Of a DNA stretch of 64,000 bases, positions 15,925 to 25,668 are shown one piece after another. The stretch lies in contig NZ_JBOUVX010000001.1 in assembly GCF_050789285.1 (NCBI RefSeq), positions 62,001 through 126,000 of the forward strand, read 5' to 3'. The position numbers and the translations under genes are program-made. Below the pieces are notes generated by a model. That model was not told where the DNA came from and did no database searches. It was given only the letters and a program-made list of their open reading frames with translations. The first letter of the stretch is position 1. Each line of letters starts with the position of its first letter. Source of the DNA: CAVPWP01 sp050789285. Lineage in GTDB: Bacteria; Pseudomonadota; Alphaproteobacteria; Rhodobacterales; Rhodobacteraceae.

Positions 15925-16824
15925 ATGAGCAAGTCTTGGAAGATGCCACTACTCTTCGTCGTGGCCGCGGCACTGGCAGGCTGCGACGAGAACGGCGAGT
16001 TTCTTCTTGGGTCCGCACCCTCGTCGGAGGGCGGCGAAGAGGTGATCACCACCGAGACCGGGGCCCAGGTCGTCGAGCGCGACGTCGAGGCGCCCGAAGT
16101 CTTCCAGGCGGCCGAAACCGGCCTGTGGGACGGCCGCCCGTCCCTTGGCGGGGTCTGGGTCGCCCATCCCGACGTGACTGAGCCCGAGCGCGTCATCATC
16201 CGCAACGCGGCCAACGGCAACGAGGTGATCGGCGCGCTGTTCCGGCGCGAGCGGGAGAACCCCGGGCCGCGCATCCAGGTGTCTTCGGACGCGGCGATCG
16301 AGCTTGGGATGCTTGCAGGTCAGCCGGCGGCGCTTGAAGTGATCGCGCTTCGTCGCGAGCAGGTCGAGATCGCCCCGGCCCCCGTCGTGGCCGACGCGGC
16401 GGCGGAAGGGCTGGCGCCGGGCGAGATCTCGTCCGAGCCGCTGGATCCGATCGCCGCGGCGGCCGCCGCGATCGACGAGGCCGAGGCCGGCACGGCCGCA
16501 ACGGTCGCGTCTGCCGCCCCCGCGCCCGCCGCTGCGCCCGCACCAGCCGCGGCCCCGGCCGCCGCTGCGGCCCCGGCGTCGACATCGTCCCTGTCCGAGC
16601 CCTTCGTCCAGATCGGCATCTTCAGCGTCGAGGCGAATGCCAACAACACCGCCGCCAGCCTGCGCACCGTGGGTGTCGTGCCGACGGTCGTCCGGCAGGA
16701 AAGCCGGGGCAAGGAATTCTGGCGTGTGATCGTCGGCCCCGCGACGACCTCGCAGGAACGCGCCTCGATCCTTGCAAAGGTGAAGGAGCTTGGCTTTACC
16801 GACGCATACTACGTGGCGAACTGA
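15925..16824 (+). CDS. SPOR-domain lipoprotein
   Basis: 299 residues. The signal peptide ends in a lipobox LAGC with the acylated Cys at position 20. A middle domain at about 60-140 (GVWVAHPDVTEPERVIIRN, then FRRERENPGPRIQVSSDAA) resembles the double-psi/RlpA-like part seen in rhodobacterial envelope lipoproteins. An Ala/Pro-rich linker at about 165-220 leads to a C-terminal SPOR domain (PFVQIGIFSVEANANNTAAS to the end), which binds denuded glycan strands of peptidoglycan. Three bases separate it from the carboxypeptidase gene, which supports a role in cell-wall processing, perhaps at the septum. Confidence 0.85.
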   Translation: MSKSWKMPLLFVVAAALAGCDENGEFLLGSAPSSEGGEEVITTETGAQVVERDVEAPEVFQAAETGLWDGRPSLGGVWVAHPDVTEPERVIIRNAANGNEVIGALFRRERENPGPRIQVSSDAAIELGMLAGQPAALEVIALRREQVEIAPAPVVADAAAEGLAPGEISSEPLDPIAAAAAAIDEAEAGTAATVASAAPAPAAAPAPAAAPAAAAAPASTSSLSEPFVQIGIFSVEANANNTAASLRTVGVVPTVVRQESRGKEFWRVIVGPATTSQERASILAKVKELGFTDAYYVAN

Positions 16825-16827
16825 CCG

Positions 16828-17985
16828 ATGATGAGATCCGTGCTTTCCGCCGCCGTCCTGTCGCTGGCCGTTTCCCCGGCCCTGGCCGATTACGAAACCC
16901 GGGCGACCGCAGCCTACCTTTACGACATGACGAACGACACCTTGCTTCTGTCGAAGAATGCCGATGCCCCCCTGCCGCCGGCGTCGATGTCGAAGCTTAT
17001 GACGCTTTACATGCTGTTCGAGGCCCTGCGCGACGGCCGGGTGACGCTTGACACCCAGTTCGCGGTTTCGGCGCGCGCCCGCCAGATGGGCGGGTCGACG
17101 ATGTTCCTCGACGAAACCGATCGCCCGACGGTGGAAGAACTGATCAAGGGGATCATCGTCCAGTCCGGCAACGACGCCTGCGTCGTGGTGGCCGAGGGGC
17201 TGGCCGGCACGGAAGAGGCCTTCGCCCGCCTGATGACCGAACGCGCCCGCCAGCTTGGCATGACAAGCTCGACCTTCGTGAACTCGACCGGCTGGCCGGC
17301 GCCGAACCACGTGATGAGCATGCGCGATCTCGGGATCATCGCCGAGCACATCATCGAGGAATTCCCCGAGTACTATTCCTATTTCGCGATCGCCGAATGG
17401 GATTTCGACGGTCGCTCGCCCTCGAACCGGTTCAACCGGAACCCCGTTCTGCGGCTTGGCCTCGGGGCGGACGGCCTGAAGACCGGCCACACCCAGGAGG
17501 CCGGCTATGGCCTTGTGGGCTCGGCCAAGCAGGGCGATCGGCGCATCGTTTTCGTCATCACCGGGCTTGGAAGCGATGCCGACCGCGCAAGCGAAAGCGA
17601 GCAGATCATCAACTGGGCCTTCCGCCAGTTCGTCGAAAAGACGATCGCCAAGACGGGTCACCAGTTCGCCGAGGCGCCGGTCTGGATGGGGAACGAAACC
17701 CGGCTGGGGCTGGTCGCGACCGAAGACGTTACGGTGCTTGTCCCGGCGGTCCAGCGCGAGACGCTTGAGGCGCGCGTCGAATACCAGGGTCCGATCGAGG
17801 CGCCGGTGTCCGCGGGCCAGCACGTGGCCGACCTGGTGATCACCGTCGAAGGACTTCCCGAACGGCGCATCGCGCTGGTGTCGGACCGCGAGGTGACGCG
17901 GGGCGGGTTCCTGCCGCGGGCGCGCAGCGCCGCGCAGGTGCTTCTGGCGCGGGCCGTGGGCGGGGCGCAGGCCCTGACCGAATGA
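16828..17985 (+). CDS. dacC: D-alanyl-D-alanine carboxypeptidase (penicillin-binding protein 5/6 family)
   Basis: 385 residues with a Sec signal peptide cut after ALA near residue 20. The active-site motifs are in order: SMSK with nucleophile S53 and K56, SGN in IVQSGNDACV, and KTG in GLKTGHTQEAGYG. A C-terminal beta domain and an amphipathic end fit a membrane-associated periplasmic enzyme that trims the terminal D-Ala from peptidoglycan. It follows the SPOR lipoprotein by three bases and overlaps tmk by four. Confidence 0.92.
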   Translation: MMRSVLSAAVLSLAVSPALADYETRATAAYLYDMTNDTLLLSKNADAPLPPASMSKLMTLYMLFEALRDGRVTLDTQFAVSARARQMGGSTMFLDETDRPTVEELIKGIIVQSGNDACVVVAEGLAGTEEAFARLMTERARQLGMTSSTFVNSTGWPAPNHVMSMRDLGIIAEHIIEEFPEYYSYFAIAEWDFDGRSPSNRFNRNPVLRLGLGADGLKTGHTQEAGYGLVGSAKQGDRRIVFVITGLGSDADRASESEQIINWAFRQFVEKTIAKTGHQFAEAPVWMGNETRLGLVATEDVTVLVPAVQRETLEARVEYQGPIEAPVSAGQHVADLVITVEGLPERRIALVSDREVTRGGFLPRARSAAQVLLARAVGGAQALTE

Positions 17986-18608
17986 CGGCCGGCGGGCGCT
18001 TCATCACCTTCGAGGGGATCGACGGATCGGGGAAATCGACGCAGGCGCGCCGCCTTGCGGCCACCATGGAACGGCGCGGCATCCCGACCCTTCTCACGCG
18101 TGAGCCGGGCGGATCGCCCGGCGCCGAGGAGATCCGCCGCCTTCTGGTCGAGGGCGATCCGCACCGCTGGTCGCCCGAGACCGAGATCCTGCTCTTCACC
18201 GCGGCGCGGCGCGATCACCTGGAACGAACGATCCTGCCGGCGCTGGCCGCCGGCAAGACCGTCATCTCGGACCGTTTCGCCGACAGCACGCGCGTCTACC
18301 AGGGGGCGGTCCGGGCCGATGCCCGGGCGATGGTCGATACGCTTCACGACCTGGTGATCGGGCGCGACCCGGACCTGACCTTCGTGATCGACATGGATCC
18401 CGAACTGGCGTTGCGCCGGGGTCTGGCCCGCCGGTCAGGCGAGGACCGGTTCGAGGAGTTCGGCCCCGATTTCCAGACACGCCTGCGCGCCGGCTATCTG
18501 TCGCTTGTGCGGGATTTTCCCGATCGTTGCGTGCTGATCGACGGCAACCGCCCCGAGGATGCGGTGGCCGCCGACATCGCCGCCCAGGTCGGGCAGGCCG
18601 TCGCATGA
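17982..18608 (+). CDS. tmk: Thymidylate kinase
   Basis: 208 residues. P-loop FEGIDGSGKSTQ, the DR motif in VISDRFADSTRVYQG and the TREPGGSPGAEEIR segment identify dTMP kinase, which makes dTDP for DNA synthesis. A LID-like segment RRSGEDRFEEF follows. ATGA overlaps couple it to dacC upstream and holB downstream. Confidence 0.95.
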   Translation: MTAGGRFITFEGIDGSGKSTQARRLAATMERRGIPTLLTREPGGSPGAEEIRRLLVEGDPHRWSPETEILLFTAARRDHLERTILPALAAGKTVISDRFADSTRVYQGAVRADARAMVDTLHDLVIGRDPDLTFVIDMDPELALRRGLARRSGEDRFEEFGPDFQTRLRAGYLSLVRDFPDRCVLIDGNRPEDAVAADIAAQVGQAVA

Positions 18609-19753
18609 GCGGTGGCGACGGGCTGCCCGAACCCGACCGCGTCGGCGAGGCGCCGCACCCGCGCGAGACGCTGCATCTTTTCGGGCAGGAGGCCGCCGAG
18701 GCCGAGGTGCTGGCCGCCCACACCGCCGGGCGGATGCACCATGCCTGGCTGCTGACCGGGCCGCGCGGCGTGGGCAAGGCGACGCTGGCCTGGCGGATCG
18801 CGCGTTTCCTGCTGACCCAGCCCCCCCGCGATGACGGGCCGGGCCTTTTCGGCGACGCACCGCCCGCGCCCGCGCCCGCCACGCTCGACACCGATCCCGG
18901 GCATCCGGTCGTCCGGCGGATGCAGGCCCTGGCCGAGCCGCGGCTGTTCCTTCTGCGCCGGGGGCCGAACGACAAGGGCGACCGCCTGATGGCCACGATC
19001 GGCGTTGACGAGGCACGCAAGCTCGGCAGCTTCCTCGCCCTGACGGCCGCCGACGGCGGCACGCGGGTGGTGATCGTCGACGCGGCCGACGAGTTGAACC
19101 CGAACGCCGCGAACGCCATTCTCAAGCTGCTCGAAGAACCGCCGCGCGGCGTCGTCTTCCTTCTGGTCAGCCACCAGCCCGCACGTCTTCTTCCGACGAT
19201 CCGCTCGCGCTGCCGCAAGCTTGCGCTGCCCCGGCTGCCGGCCGCGGACCTTGCCCTGGCGCTGACCCGGGCGGGCTACGAACCCGGCCCCGATCCGGTG
19301 GATCTTGCCGAGTTGTCCGATGGCTCGGCCGGGATGGCAGTGCGCCTGCTCGAGGGCGAGGGACTTCAGCTTTACCGCGATCTGGTCGGCACGGTGGCGA
19401 CCATGCCCGGGATGGACCGCGAAGCGGCGGTGAAGCTGGCCGATCACATCGGCGCGCGGGGCCAGGGCGAGCGGCAGGAGCTTGCCGTCTATCTTGTCGG
19501 CCTTCTGCTGGGACGGCTTGCCCGCTGCGGGGCCGGTCATCCGCCCATGGCCGAGGCCGCCCCGGACGAGGCCGCGCTTCTGCGCCGGCTTTCGCCGGAT
19601 GCGGCGGCCGGACGGCACTGGGCGGCGCTTCAGTCCAACCTGACCGCGCGCCTCGGCCAGGGTTTGGCCGTCAACCTTGACCCCGCCACGCTGATCCTCG
19701 ATACGATGATCCGCATCAACGAGGCCGCGGGCCCGCTTTCCGTCCGCGCGTGA
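18605..19753 (+). CDS. holB: DNA polymerase III subunit delta prime
   Basis: 382 residues. A clamp-loader AAA+ fold with Walker A TGPRGVGKATLAWRIA, a DEARKLGSFLALTAADGG segment, a sensor-region VIVDAADELNPNAANAILK and LLEEPPRG, typical of HolB. It loads the sliding clamp with the tau and delta subunits. The ATG overlaps the tmk stop. The tmk-holB-tatD order is widespread in bacteria and supports the call. Confidence 0.92.
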   Translation: MSGGDGLPEPDRVGEAPHPRETLHLFGQEAAEAEVLAAHTAGRMHHAWLLTGPRGVGKATLAWRIARFLLTQPPRDDGPGLFGDAPPAPAPATLDTDPGHPVVRRMQALAEPRLFLLRRGPNDKGDRLMATIGVDEARKLGSFLALTAADGGTRVVIVDAADELNPNAANAILKLLEEPPRGVVFLLVSHQPARLLPTIRSRCRKLALPRLPAADLALALTRAGYEPGPDPVDLAELSDGSAGMAVRLLEGEGLQLYRDLVGTVATMPGMDREAAVKLADHIGARGQGERQELAVYLVGLLLGRLARCGAGHPPMAEAAPDEAALLRRLSPDAAAGRHWAALQSNLTARLGQGLAVNLDPATLILDTMIRINEAAGPLSVRA

Positions 19754-19797
19754 ACCGTTCCGAAATCCGCGCCCAGACCATACCCCACACCGCATCC

Positions 19798-20601
19798 ATG
19801 ACCCCGCCCGTCCTCACCGACAGCCACTGTCACCTCGACTTTCCGGACTTCGCCGACGATCTGCCGGGCGTGGTCCGGCGCGCGGCCGAGGCCGGGGTGC
19901 ACCGCATGGTCACGATCTGCACCCGGCTCAGGCACGAACCGCAGGTGCGCGCCATCGCCGAGCGGTTCGATCCCGTCTTCTATGCCGCCGGCACCCATCC
20001 GATGAGCGCCGCGGACGAGCCCATGGCAACCGTCGACGCGCTTGTCGCCCTTGCCCGGCATCCGAAGTTCGTCGGCATCGGCGAAAGCGGGCTTGATTAC
20101 CACTACACCGCCGGGACGAAGGCGGTGCAGCAGGAAAGCCTGCGCGTTCATGTCGAGGCCGCGCGGCGCACCGGACTGCCGCTTATCATCCATGCCCGCG
20201 ACGCCGACGCCGACATGGCCCGCATCCTGACCGAGGAATATCGCGCGGGGCGCTATTCCTGTGTCATGCACTGCTTTTCCTCTGGTCCGGCACTGGCCGC
20301 GGCGGCGCTCGATCTGGGCTTCTACCTGTCGATGTCGGGGATCGCGGCCTTCCCGAAATCTGCCGACCTGCGCGCGATCTTCGCCGCCGCACCTGTCGAC
20401 CGCATCCTGGTCGAGACCGACGCCCCCTACCTTGCGCCGCCGCCGCACCGCGGCAAGCGGAACGAGCCGGCCTATTCCGCCCACACCGCCCGCGTCGCCG
20501 CCGAGGTCTTCGGCATGGACTACGCCGCCTTTGTCGCACGGACCGAGGCGAATTTCGAGGCGCTCTTTTCGAAGGCCGCGCGCTGGAGCGCGGCCGCCTG
20601 A
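19798..20601 (+). CDS. tatD: TatD-family metal-dependent DNase
   Basis: 267 residues from the ATG at 19798; an in-frame GTG at 19750, which overlaps the holB stop as GTGA, would add 16 residues, and neither has a clear ribosome site. Metal motifs: TDSHCHLDF at the N-terminus, GIGESGLDYHY, IIHARDADADM, VMHCFSSG and VETDAPYLAP. The family has 3'-5' exonuclease and deoxyribonuclease activity. It overlaps the next gene by one base. Confidence 0.9.
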   Translation: MTPPVLTDSHCHLDFPDFADDLPGVVRRAAEAGVHRMVTICTRLRHEPQVRAIAERFDPVFYAAGTHPMSAADEPMATVDALVALARHPKFVGIGESGLDYHYTAGTKAVQQESLRVHVEAARRTGLPLIIHARDADADMARILTEEYRAGRYSCVMHCFSSGPALAAAALDLGFYLSMSGIAAFPKSADLRAIFAAAPVDRILVETDAPYLAPPPHRGKRNEPAYSAHTARVAAEVFGMDYAAFVARTEANFEALFSKAARWSAAA

Positions 20602-21398
20602 TGCCCCGCACCGTCGCCACGATCCTTGGCTGCGGTTCGTCCGGTGGGGTGCCGCGTCTTGGCGGACACTGGGGCGACTGCGACCCGGCGAACCCCCGCA
20701 ACAGTCGCCGCCGCTGTTCGATGCTGGTCACGCGCGACGGGCCGGGGGGCACGACCAGGGTGCTCATCGACACCTCGCCCGACCTGCGCGCGCAGTTGCT
20801 GGACGCCGGCGTCGGCACGCTCGATGCGGTGGTCTATACCCATTCCCACGCCGACCATGTGCACGGGATCGACGATCTGCGGATGATCGTCTTCAACATG
20901 CGCCGTCGCCTGCCGGTCTGGGCCGATGGCGATACCCAGAACGACCTTCTGTCGCGCTTCGGATATGCCTTCGTCCAGCCCGAGGGGTCGGCCTATCCGC
21001 CGATCCTCGACATGCACACGATCGAGGGGCCCTTCACCGTCGACGGCGCCGGTGGGCCGATCACGCTGCGGCCGTTCGAGGTCGCGCACGGCTCGATCGA
21101 TGCGCTTGGGTTCCGGATCGGCGGGCTGGCCTACTTGCCCGACGTCTCGGACATCCCGGACGACGCGTGGTCGGTTCTCGGCGGTCTTGACTGCTGGGTG
21201 CTCGACGCGCTGCGGCGCACGCCGCACCCGACGCATGCCCATCTGTCCCGCGCGCTGGAATGGATCGAGCGCGCCGCGCCAAGGCGCGCGGTCCTGACCA
21301 ACATGCACATCGACCTCGACTACGCCACCGTCGAGGCCGAGACGCCACCCCATGTGACGCCGGCCTACGATGGCATGACAATCGAGATCGGCGATTAG
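20601..21398 (+). CDS. MBL-fold metallo-hydrolase (PhnP-like)
   Basis: 265 residues with the metallo-beta-lactamase motif THSHADHVHG and the N-terminal LGCGSSGGVPRLGGHWGDCD found in PhnP-type phosphodiesterases. A VAHGSIDALGFRIG segment supplies a later His. PhnP acts on phosphoribosyl cyclic phosphate, but the copies found after tatD in alphaproteobacteria have no proven role. The stop is directly followed by the GTG of the transporter gene. Confidence 0.85.
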   Translation: MPRTVATILGCGSSGGVPRLGGHWGDCDPANPRNSRRRCSMLVTRDGPGGTTRVLIDTSPDLRAQLLDAGVGTLDAVVYTHSHADHVHGIDDLRMIVFNMRRRLPVWADGDTQNDLLSRFGYAFVQPEGSAYPPILDMHTIEGPFTVDGAGGPITLRPFEVAHGSIDALGFRIGGLAYLPDVSDIPDDAWSVLGGLDCWVLDALRRTPHPTHAHLSRALEWIERAAPRRAVLTNMHIDLDYATVEAETPPHVTPAYDGMTIEIGD

Positions 21399-22328
21399 GT
21401 GCAGGCGCTTCTCGACGTCATCCTGCCAGTCTTTCTGGTAATCGGCTTCGGCTATGCCGCGGTGCGGTCGGGCGTGTTCCCCGATGCCGGGGTCGACGGG
21501 CTGACGAAGTTCACCCAGAACTTCGCCATTCCCTGCCTTCTGTTCAGCGCCATCGCCACGCTCGATCTTTCGGGCGTGTTCCAGCCTGCGCTTCTGATCA
21601 GCTTCTACACCGGGGCGACGGTCGGCTTTCTGGCGGGGCTTTTCGGGGCGCGCTACCTGTTCGGGCGGGACTGGGACGCCAGTGTCGCCATCGGCTTTTC
21701 CTGCCTCTTCTCGAACTCGGTCCTCCTTGGCCTGCCGATCACCGAGCGCGCCTATGGGGTCGAGGCGCTGCAGGCGAATTTCGCCATCATCGCGGTCCAT
21801 GCCCCCTTCTGCTATGCCCTCGGCGTCACGGTGATGGAGATCGTTCGCAACCGTGGCGGGCTTGCCGGGGACACCCTGCGCAAGGTCCTGCGGTCGATGT
21901 TTCGCAACGCTCTTGTCATCGGGATCGGGCTTGGCTTTCTCGTCAATCTCAGCGGCCTGCCGATCCCGCGGGTGGTCGACGACGCGCTGGCGCTTGTTGT
22001 TCGTGCGGCGCTGCCCGTGGCGCTGTTCGGCCTTGGCGGGGTCCTGGTCCGTTATCGGCCCGAAGGCGACATGCGCACCATCCTCTACGTCTGCGCCGTC
22101 TCGCTTGTGCTGCACCCGGCGGTCGTCTGGGGGATCGGCATGGCGACCGGACTTGACCGCGATGCCTTTCGCTCGGCCGTCCTGACCGCGTCGATGGCGC
22201 CGGGGGTCAATACCTACATCTTCGCCAGCATGTACGGGGTCGCGCTGCGTGTGGCGGCCTCGGCCGTGCTGATCGCGACGGCGTTGTCGATCCTGACGGT
22301 CTGGGGCTGGCTTGCCATCCTGCCTTGA
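21399..22328 (+). CDS. AEC-family transporter (auxin efflux carrier / malonate permease type)
   Basis: 309 residues with ten hydrophobic segments split by a short cytoplasmic loop around residues 150-170. PVFLVIGFGYAAVRSGVF and FAIPCLLFSAIATLD at the N-terminus, NSVLLGLPI, and TASMAPGVNTYIFASMYGV at the C-terminus are typical of the AEC family. Substrates are usually small organic anions; this one is unknown. The start is GTG right after the previous TAG, so it is probably the last gene of the operon. Confidence 0.85.
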   Translation: MQALLDVILPVFLVIGFGYAAVRSGVFPDAGVDGLTKFTQNFAIPCLLFSAIATLDLSGVFQPALLISFYTGATVGFLAGLFGARYLFGRDWDASVAIGFSCLFSNSVLLGLPITERAYGVEALQANFAIIAVHAPFCYALGVTVMEIVRNRGGLAGDTLRKVLRSMFRNALVIGIGLGFLVNLSGLPIPRVVDDALALVVRAALPVALFGLGGVLVRYRPEGDMRTILYVCAVSLVLHPAVVWGIGMATGLDRDAFRSAVLTASMAPGVNTYIFASMYGVALRVAASAVLIATALSILTVWGWLAILP

Positions 22329-22432
22329 GCGCGGCTTTCGCATTGCAACGCCCGGACGAATTGGATTGAGTGAGGACGGACGCGCCCCCGCTTCGCGGCG
22401 AGCGCAGGCGACGGGCAATCGGGGCGCAGGGC

Positions 22433-23578
22433 GTGGCGACATCGCAGACCTCACGTGACGCATCTGCTCCGCAGTTCACCCTTGCCGAGACGGACGGCGC
22501 CCATGTCGTGACGGCGTCCGGTGACCTTTCGCTGAGGCACATAGCCGTCATGCGCGACGCCCTGGCGGGGCTGCCCGCGGAAGGGACGGTGACGGTCGAT
22601 CTTGCGGGGGTTCGGCGGCTTGACACGGCAGGCGCCTGGTCGGTCCTTGCCTACCTCGATCGGGTCGACGGTGCAGGCGGATCGGCCCGCGTCTCGGGGG
22701 CGTCGGCGGCCCACGCGGCCCTGATCGACACGGTGCGCGCGGACCGTGTCAGCGAACACCCCGAGCTGCCGGCACGCACCCTGACCGACAGGCTCGAGGC
22801 GACGGGCGCGATGGTCGTCGCCGGAGCCGGGGTTGCGGCGGATCTTCTGGGCTATGTGGGCATGTTCCTTGCGCGCCTGGTGCGCGCCTTCTTCCATCCG
22901 CGCGAATTTCGCCTGACCTCGCTGGTCCATCACTGTGAAGAGGTGGGATTGCGCGCCCTGCCGATCGTCTCGCTGATGGCCTTTCTTATCGGCGTCGTTC
23001 TTGCCTTCCAGGGGGCCGCGCAGCTGCGCCAGTTCGGGGCTCAGATCTTTGTGGTCGACCTGATCGCCGTGTCGCTTCTGCGCGAGCTTGGCATCCTTCT
23101 GACGGCGATCGTGGTGGCCGGTCGGACGGCCTCGGCCTTTACCGCGTCGATCGGGTCGATGAAGATGCGCGAAGAGGTCGACGCCATGCGCACGCTGGGC
23201 ATCGACCCGGTTCAGGCTTTGATCGTCCCGCGCGTGCTGGCGCTGGTCATCACGCTGCCGATCCTGGGTCTGATCGCCAATCTTGCGGGGCTGACCGGCG
23301 GCGCGCTGATGGCCTGGATCGAGCTTGGGATTTCGCCAGAGACGTTCCAGATCCGGCTGGCCACTTGGGACAACTTCCTCAACGCCGTGGTCGGCCTCAG
23401 CAAGGCGCCGGTCTTCGCGGTGCTGATCGGGATCGTCGGCTGCTACGCCGGGATGCAGGTGAAGGGCAACGCCGAGTCGCTTGGTCTGATGACCTCGAAG
23501 GCCGTTGTCGCCGCGATCTTCCTTGTGATCGTGGTCGATGCCGCGTTCTCGATCTTCTTCCTGAGGGTCGGGCTATGA
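22433..23578 (+). CDS. mlaE: MlaE-family ABC permease with N-terminal STAS domain
   Basis: 381 residues from GTG at 22433; an upstream in-frame GTG at 22370 is possible. Residues of about 20-100 form a STAS domain (VTVDLAGVRRLDTAGAWSVL), the rest an MlaE permease (EVGLRALPIVSLMAFLIGVV, then MKMREEVDAMRTLGIDP). In E. coli the STAS protein MlaB is separate and regulates the ATPase; here it is fused. It forms the inner-membrane core of the phospholipid transport system that maintains outer-membrane asymmetry. Confidence 0.9.
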   Translation: MATSQTSRDASAPQFTLAETDGAHVVTASGDLSLRHIAVMRDALAGLPAEGTVTVDLAGVRRLDTAGAWSVLAYLDRVDGAGGSARVSGASAAHAALIDTVRADRVSEHPELPARTLTDRLEATGAMVVAGAGVAADLLGYVGMFLARLVRAFFHPREFRLTSLVHHCEEVGLRALPIVSLMAFLIGVVLAFQGAAQLRQFGAQIFVVDLIAVSLLRELGILLTAIVVAGRTASAFTASIGSMKMREEVDAMRTLGIDPVQALIVPRVLALVITLPILGLIANLAGLTGGALMAWIELGISPETFQIRLATWDNFLNAVVGLSKAPVFAVLIGIVGCYAGMQVKGNAESLGLMTSKAVVAAIFLVIVVDAAFSIFFLRVGL

Positions 23579-24363
23579 GCGCGTCGGACGACGTCGTCAT
23601 CCGCCTGCGCGGCGTCCGGACCCAGTTCGGAAGCCATGTTGTGCACGACAACCTCGATCTCGACATCCGGCGGGGCGAAGTCGTGGGAATCGTGGGCGGA
23701 TCGGGCACCGGGAAGTCGGTCCTGCTGCGCACCATCGTCGGGCTCTTGCGCCCGTCGGCGGGCAGCGTCGAGGTTCTGGGCACCGACATCCTGAACGGCA
23801 CCGAGGACGAACGCCTTGCGGTGCAGACGCGCTGGGGGGTTCTGTTTCAGGACGGAGCGCTCTTCTCGTCGCTGACGGTTCGCGAAAACGTCGAGGTTCC
23901 GCTGTCGATCGCCTCGGACGCCGACCGCGAGGAACGCCGTGCCCTTGCCGAACTCAAGGTCGCGATGTCGGGCCTGCCGGTGAACGCCAACGCCAAGTTC
24001 CCGTCCGAGCTTTCGGGGGGCATGCGCAAGCGCGCGGGGCTGGCGCGGGCGCTGGCGCTTGACCCCGAGATCGTCTTCCTTGACGAGCCGACCGCCGGCC
24101 TCGATCCCATCGGCGCGGCCGATTTCGACCAGCTGATCGCGGAGCTGCGCAATGCCCTGGGACTGACTGTCTTCATGGTCACGCACGACCTCGATTCCCT
24201 GCATGCGATCTGCGACCGGATCGTGGTGCTTGCCGAGAAGAAGGTGCTTGCCAGCGGGACCATCGGCGAACTCAAGTCCTTCGATCACCCCTGGGTCCGG
24301 GATTACTTCAATGGGCCGCGTGCCCGTGCGGCAGAGCTTTCGGCCGAGGCCGCGAAAGGGTAG
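23575..24363 (+). CDS. mlaF: MlaF-like ABC transporter ATPase
   Basis: 262 residues. Walker A GGSGTGKSVLL, Q-loop LFQDGALFSSLTV, signature LSGGMRKRAGLARAL, Walker B IVFLDEPTAGLDP and the H-loop VTHD. The GGMRKR signature is specific to the Mla/Ttg2 lipid transporters. It overlaps the permease gene by ATGA and is nine bases before mlaD. Confidence 0.92.
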   Translation: MSASDDVVIRLRGVRTQFGSHVVHDNLDLDIRRGEVVGIVGGSGTGKSVLLRTIVGLLRPSAGSVEVLGTDILNGTEDERLAVQTRWGVLFQDGALFSSLTVRENVEVPLSIASDADREERRALAELKVAMSGLPVNANAKFPSELSGGMRKRAGLARALALDPEIVFLDEPTAGLDPIGAADFDQLIAELRNALGLTVFMVTHDLDSLHAICDRIVVLAEKKVLASGTIGELKSFDHPWVRDYFNGPRARAAELSAEAAKG

Positions 24364-24371
24364 GAAGCGGT

Positions 24372-25661
24372 ATGGAAACGCGCGCGAATTACGTCCTGAT
24401 CGGCCTGTTCACCCTGGTTGGCTTCATCGGCATCCTCGGGTTTCTGGTCTGGCTGACGAATTCACAGCTCAACCAGCAGTACACGCATTACCAGACGCGC
24501 TTCACCAGCGTGTCGGGCCTTGACCGGGCGTCGACCGTCCGTTTCGCAGGTCTTTCGGTGGGGCAGGTCACGGAACTGCAACTGTCGCCCAACCGTGACG
24601 GGACCGTGACGGTGATCATGCAGATCGACGCCGCCACGCCGGTGCGTACGGGCAGCACCGCGACGATCACCGCGCAGGGCGTCACCGGCACGTCGTATAT
24701 CGAGATCTCGCCCGGTCGACCGGGCCAGGACCTGCTTGCCGAGGCCAGTCCCGACGAGATCCCCGAAATTCCCGCCGGCGTCGGCTTGCTGCAAAGCCTG
24801 ACCGAGGATGTGCCGAACCTGCTCAACGAGGTGCAGACGCTGATCTCCGACCTTCGCGCCGTGGTCAGCCCCGAGAACCGCCAGCGTGTCGACATGATCC
24901 TGTCGAACCTCGAGGACGGATCGGCGGACATCCGCGAAACGCTCGACAACTTCTCGAAAGTGGCCAGCAGCGTGGGCAGTTCGGTGTCCGACATCGCGTC
25001 CTTCACCGAGGGCCTGTCGGGCATCACCCAGTCGGTCGCGCAGACGCTTGAGGTCGCCGATGGGGCGCTCGAGGCGATCAGGACCCTGTCGACCCAGGCC
25101 GAAGGCACGCTGACGGCGGGCAACGACGCGCTGCAAAGCGCGACGCAAACCTTCGACGCGGCCCAGGTCTTCCTCGACGGCGATCTGCGCACGGCCGTGG
25201 GGACCATCGCCGATACCTTCGAACGGGCGAACACGACGCTGGCCGCGGTCGACGAAGCGCTGGCGTCAAGCGAAGGCGCGATCACCGCGGCCGAGGGCGC
25301 GTTCAAGGGGGCGGACCGGCTGATCAACGAAGACCTCCTTGGCCTGAGCGCGGACCTGAAGGCCGCCGTCGAGTCGTTCAACCAGACCCTGGCCGCGGTC
25401 ACGGCCGACATTCCGGCGGCCGCCTCCGATATCCGGTCGGCCGCGGATGCGGCGCGGGTGACGATGGAAGACGTCTCGCGCGTGGTCGCACAGGGCGAGG
25501 CGCCGGTGAACGCCTTCCTGACGCAGGGCCTGCCGCAGTTCACCCGCCTCGCAAGCGAGGCGCAGCGCCTGCTCGTCGTGCTCGAGCAGCTGACGCGCCG
25601 GCTTGAAAACGACCCCACGCGGTTCCTCCTTGGCCGCGACGCCCCCGAATTCAGAAGGTGA
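24372..25661 (+). CDS. mlaD: MlaD/MCE-domain lipid-binding protein
   Basis: 429 residues. One N-terminal transmembrane helix (VLIGLFTLVGFIGILGFLVW) anchors it in the inner membrane. The MCE domain at about 38-115 shows VRFAGLSVGQVTEL and VTGTSYIEISPG. The long C-terminal part (about 130-400) is rich in heptad-like Ala, Leu and Val with repeated alpha-helical segments, probably a coiled-coil stalk or tunnel into the periplasm. E. coli MlaD is only about 180 residues, so this is a longer alphaproteobacterial form. Confidence 0.9.
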   Translation: METRANYVLIGLFTLVGFIGILGFLVWLTNSQLNQQYTHYQTRFTSVSGLDRASTVRFAGLSVGQVTELQLSPNRDGTVTVIMQIDAATPVRTGSTATITAQGVTGTSYIEISPGRPGQDLLAEASPDEIPEIPAGVGLLQSLTEDVPNLLNEVQTLISDLRAVVSPENRQRVDMILSNLEDGSADIRETLDNFSKVASSVGSSVSDIASFTEGLSGITQSVAQTLEVADGALEAIRTLSTQAEGTLTAGNDALQSATQTFDAAQVFLDGDLRTAVGTIADTFERANTTLAAVDEALASSEGAITAAEGAFKGADRLINEDLLGLSADLKAAVESFNQTLAAVTADIPAAASDIRSAADAARVTMEDVSRVVAQGEAPVNAFLTQGLPQFTRLASEAQRLLVVLEQLTRRLENDPTRFLLGRDAPEFRR

Positions 25662-25668
25662 CCTGCCG

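Noticed and set aside
20520..22463. Long open frame on the minus strand opposite tatD, the MBL hydrolase and the AEC transporter
   Set aside because: It is a shadow caused by high GC at third positions; the translation is rich in Arg, Asp, Gly and His, has no domain, and lies opposite well supported genes.
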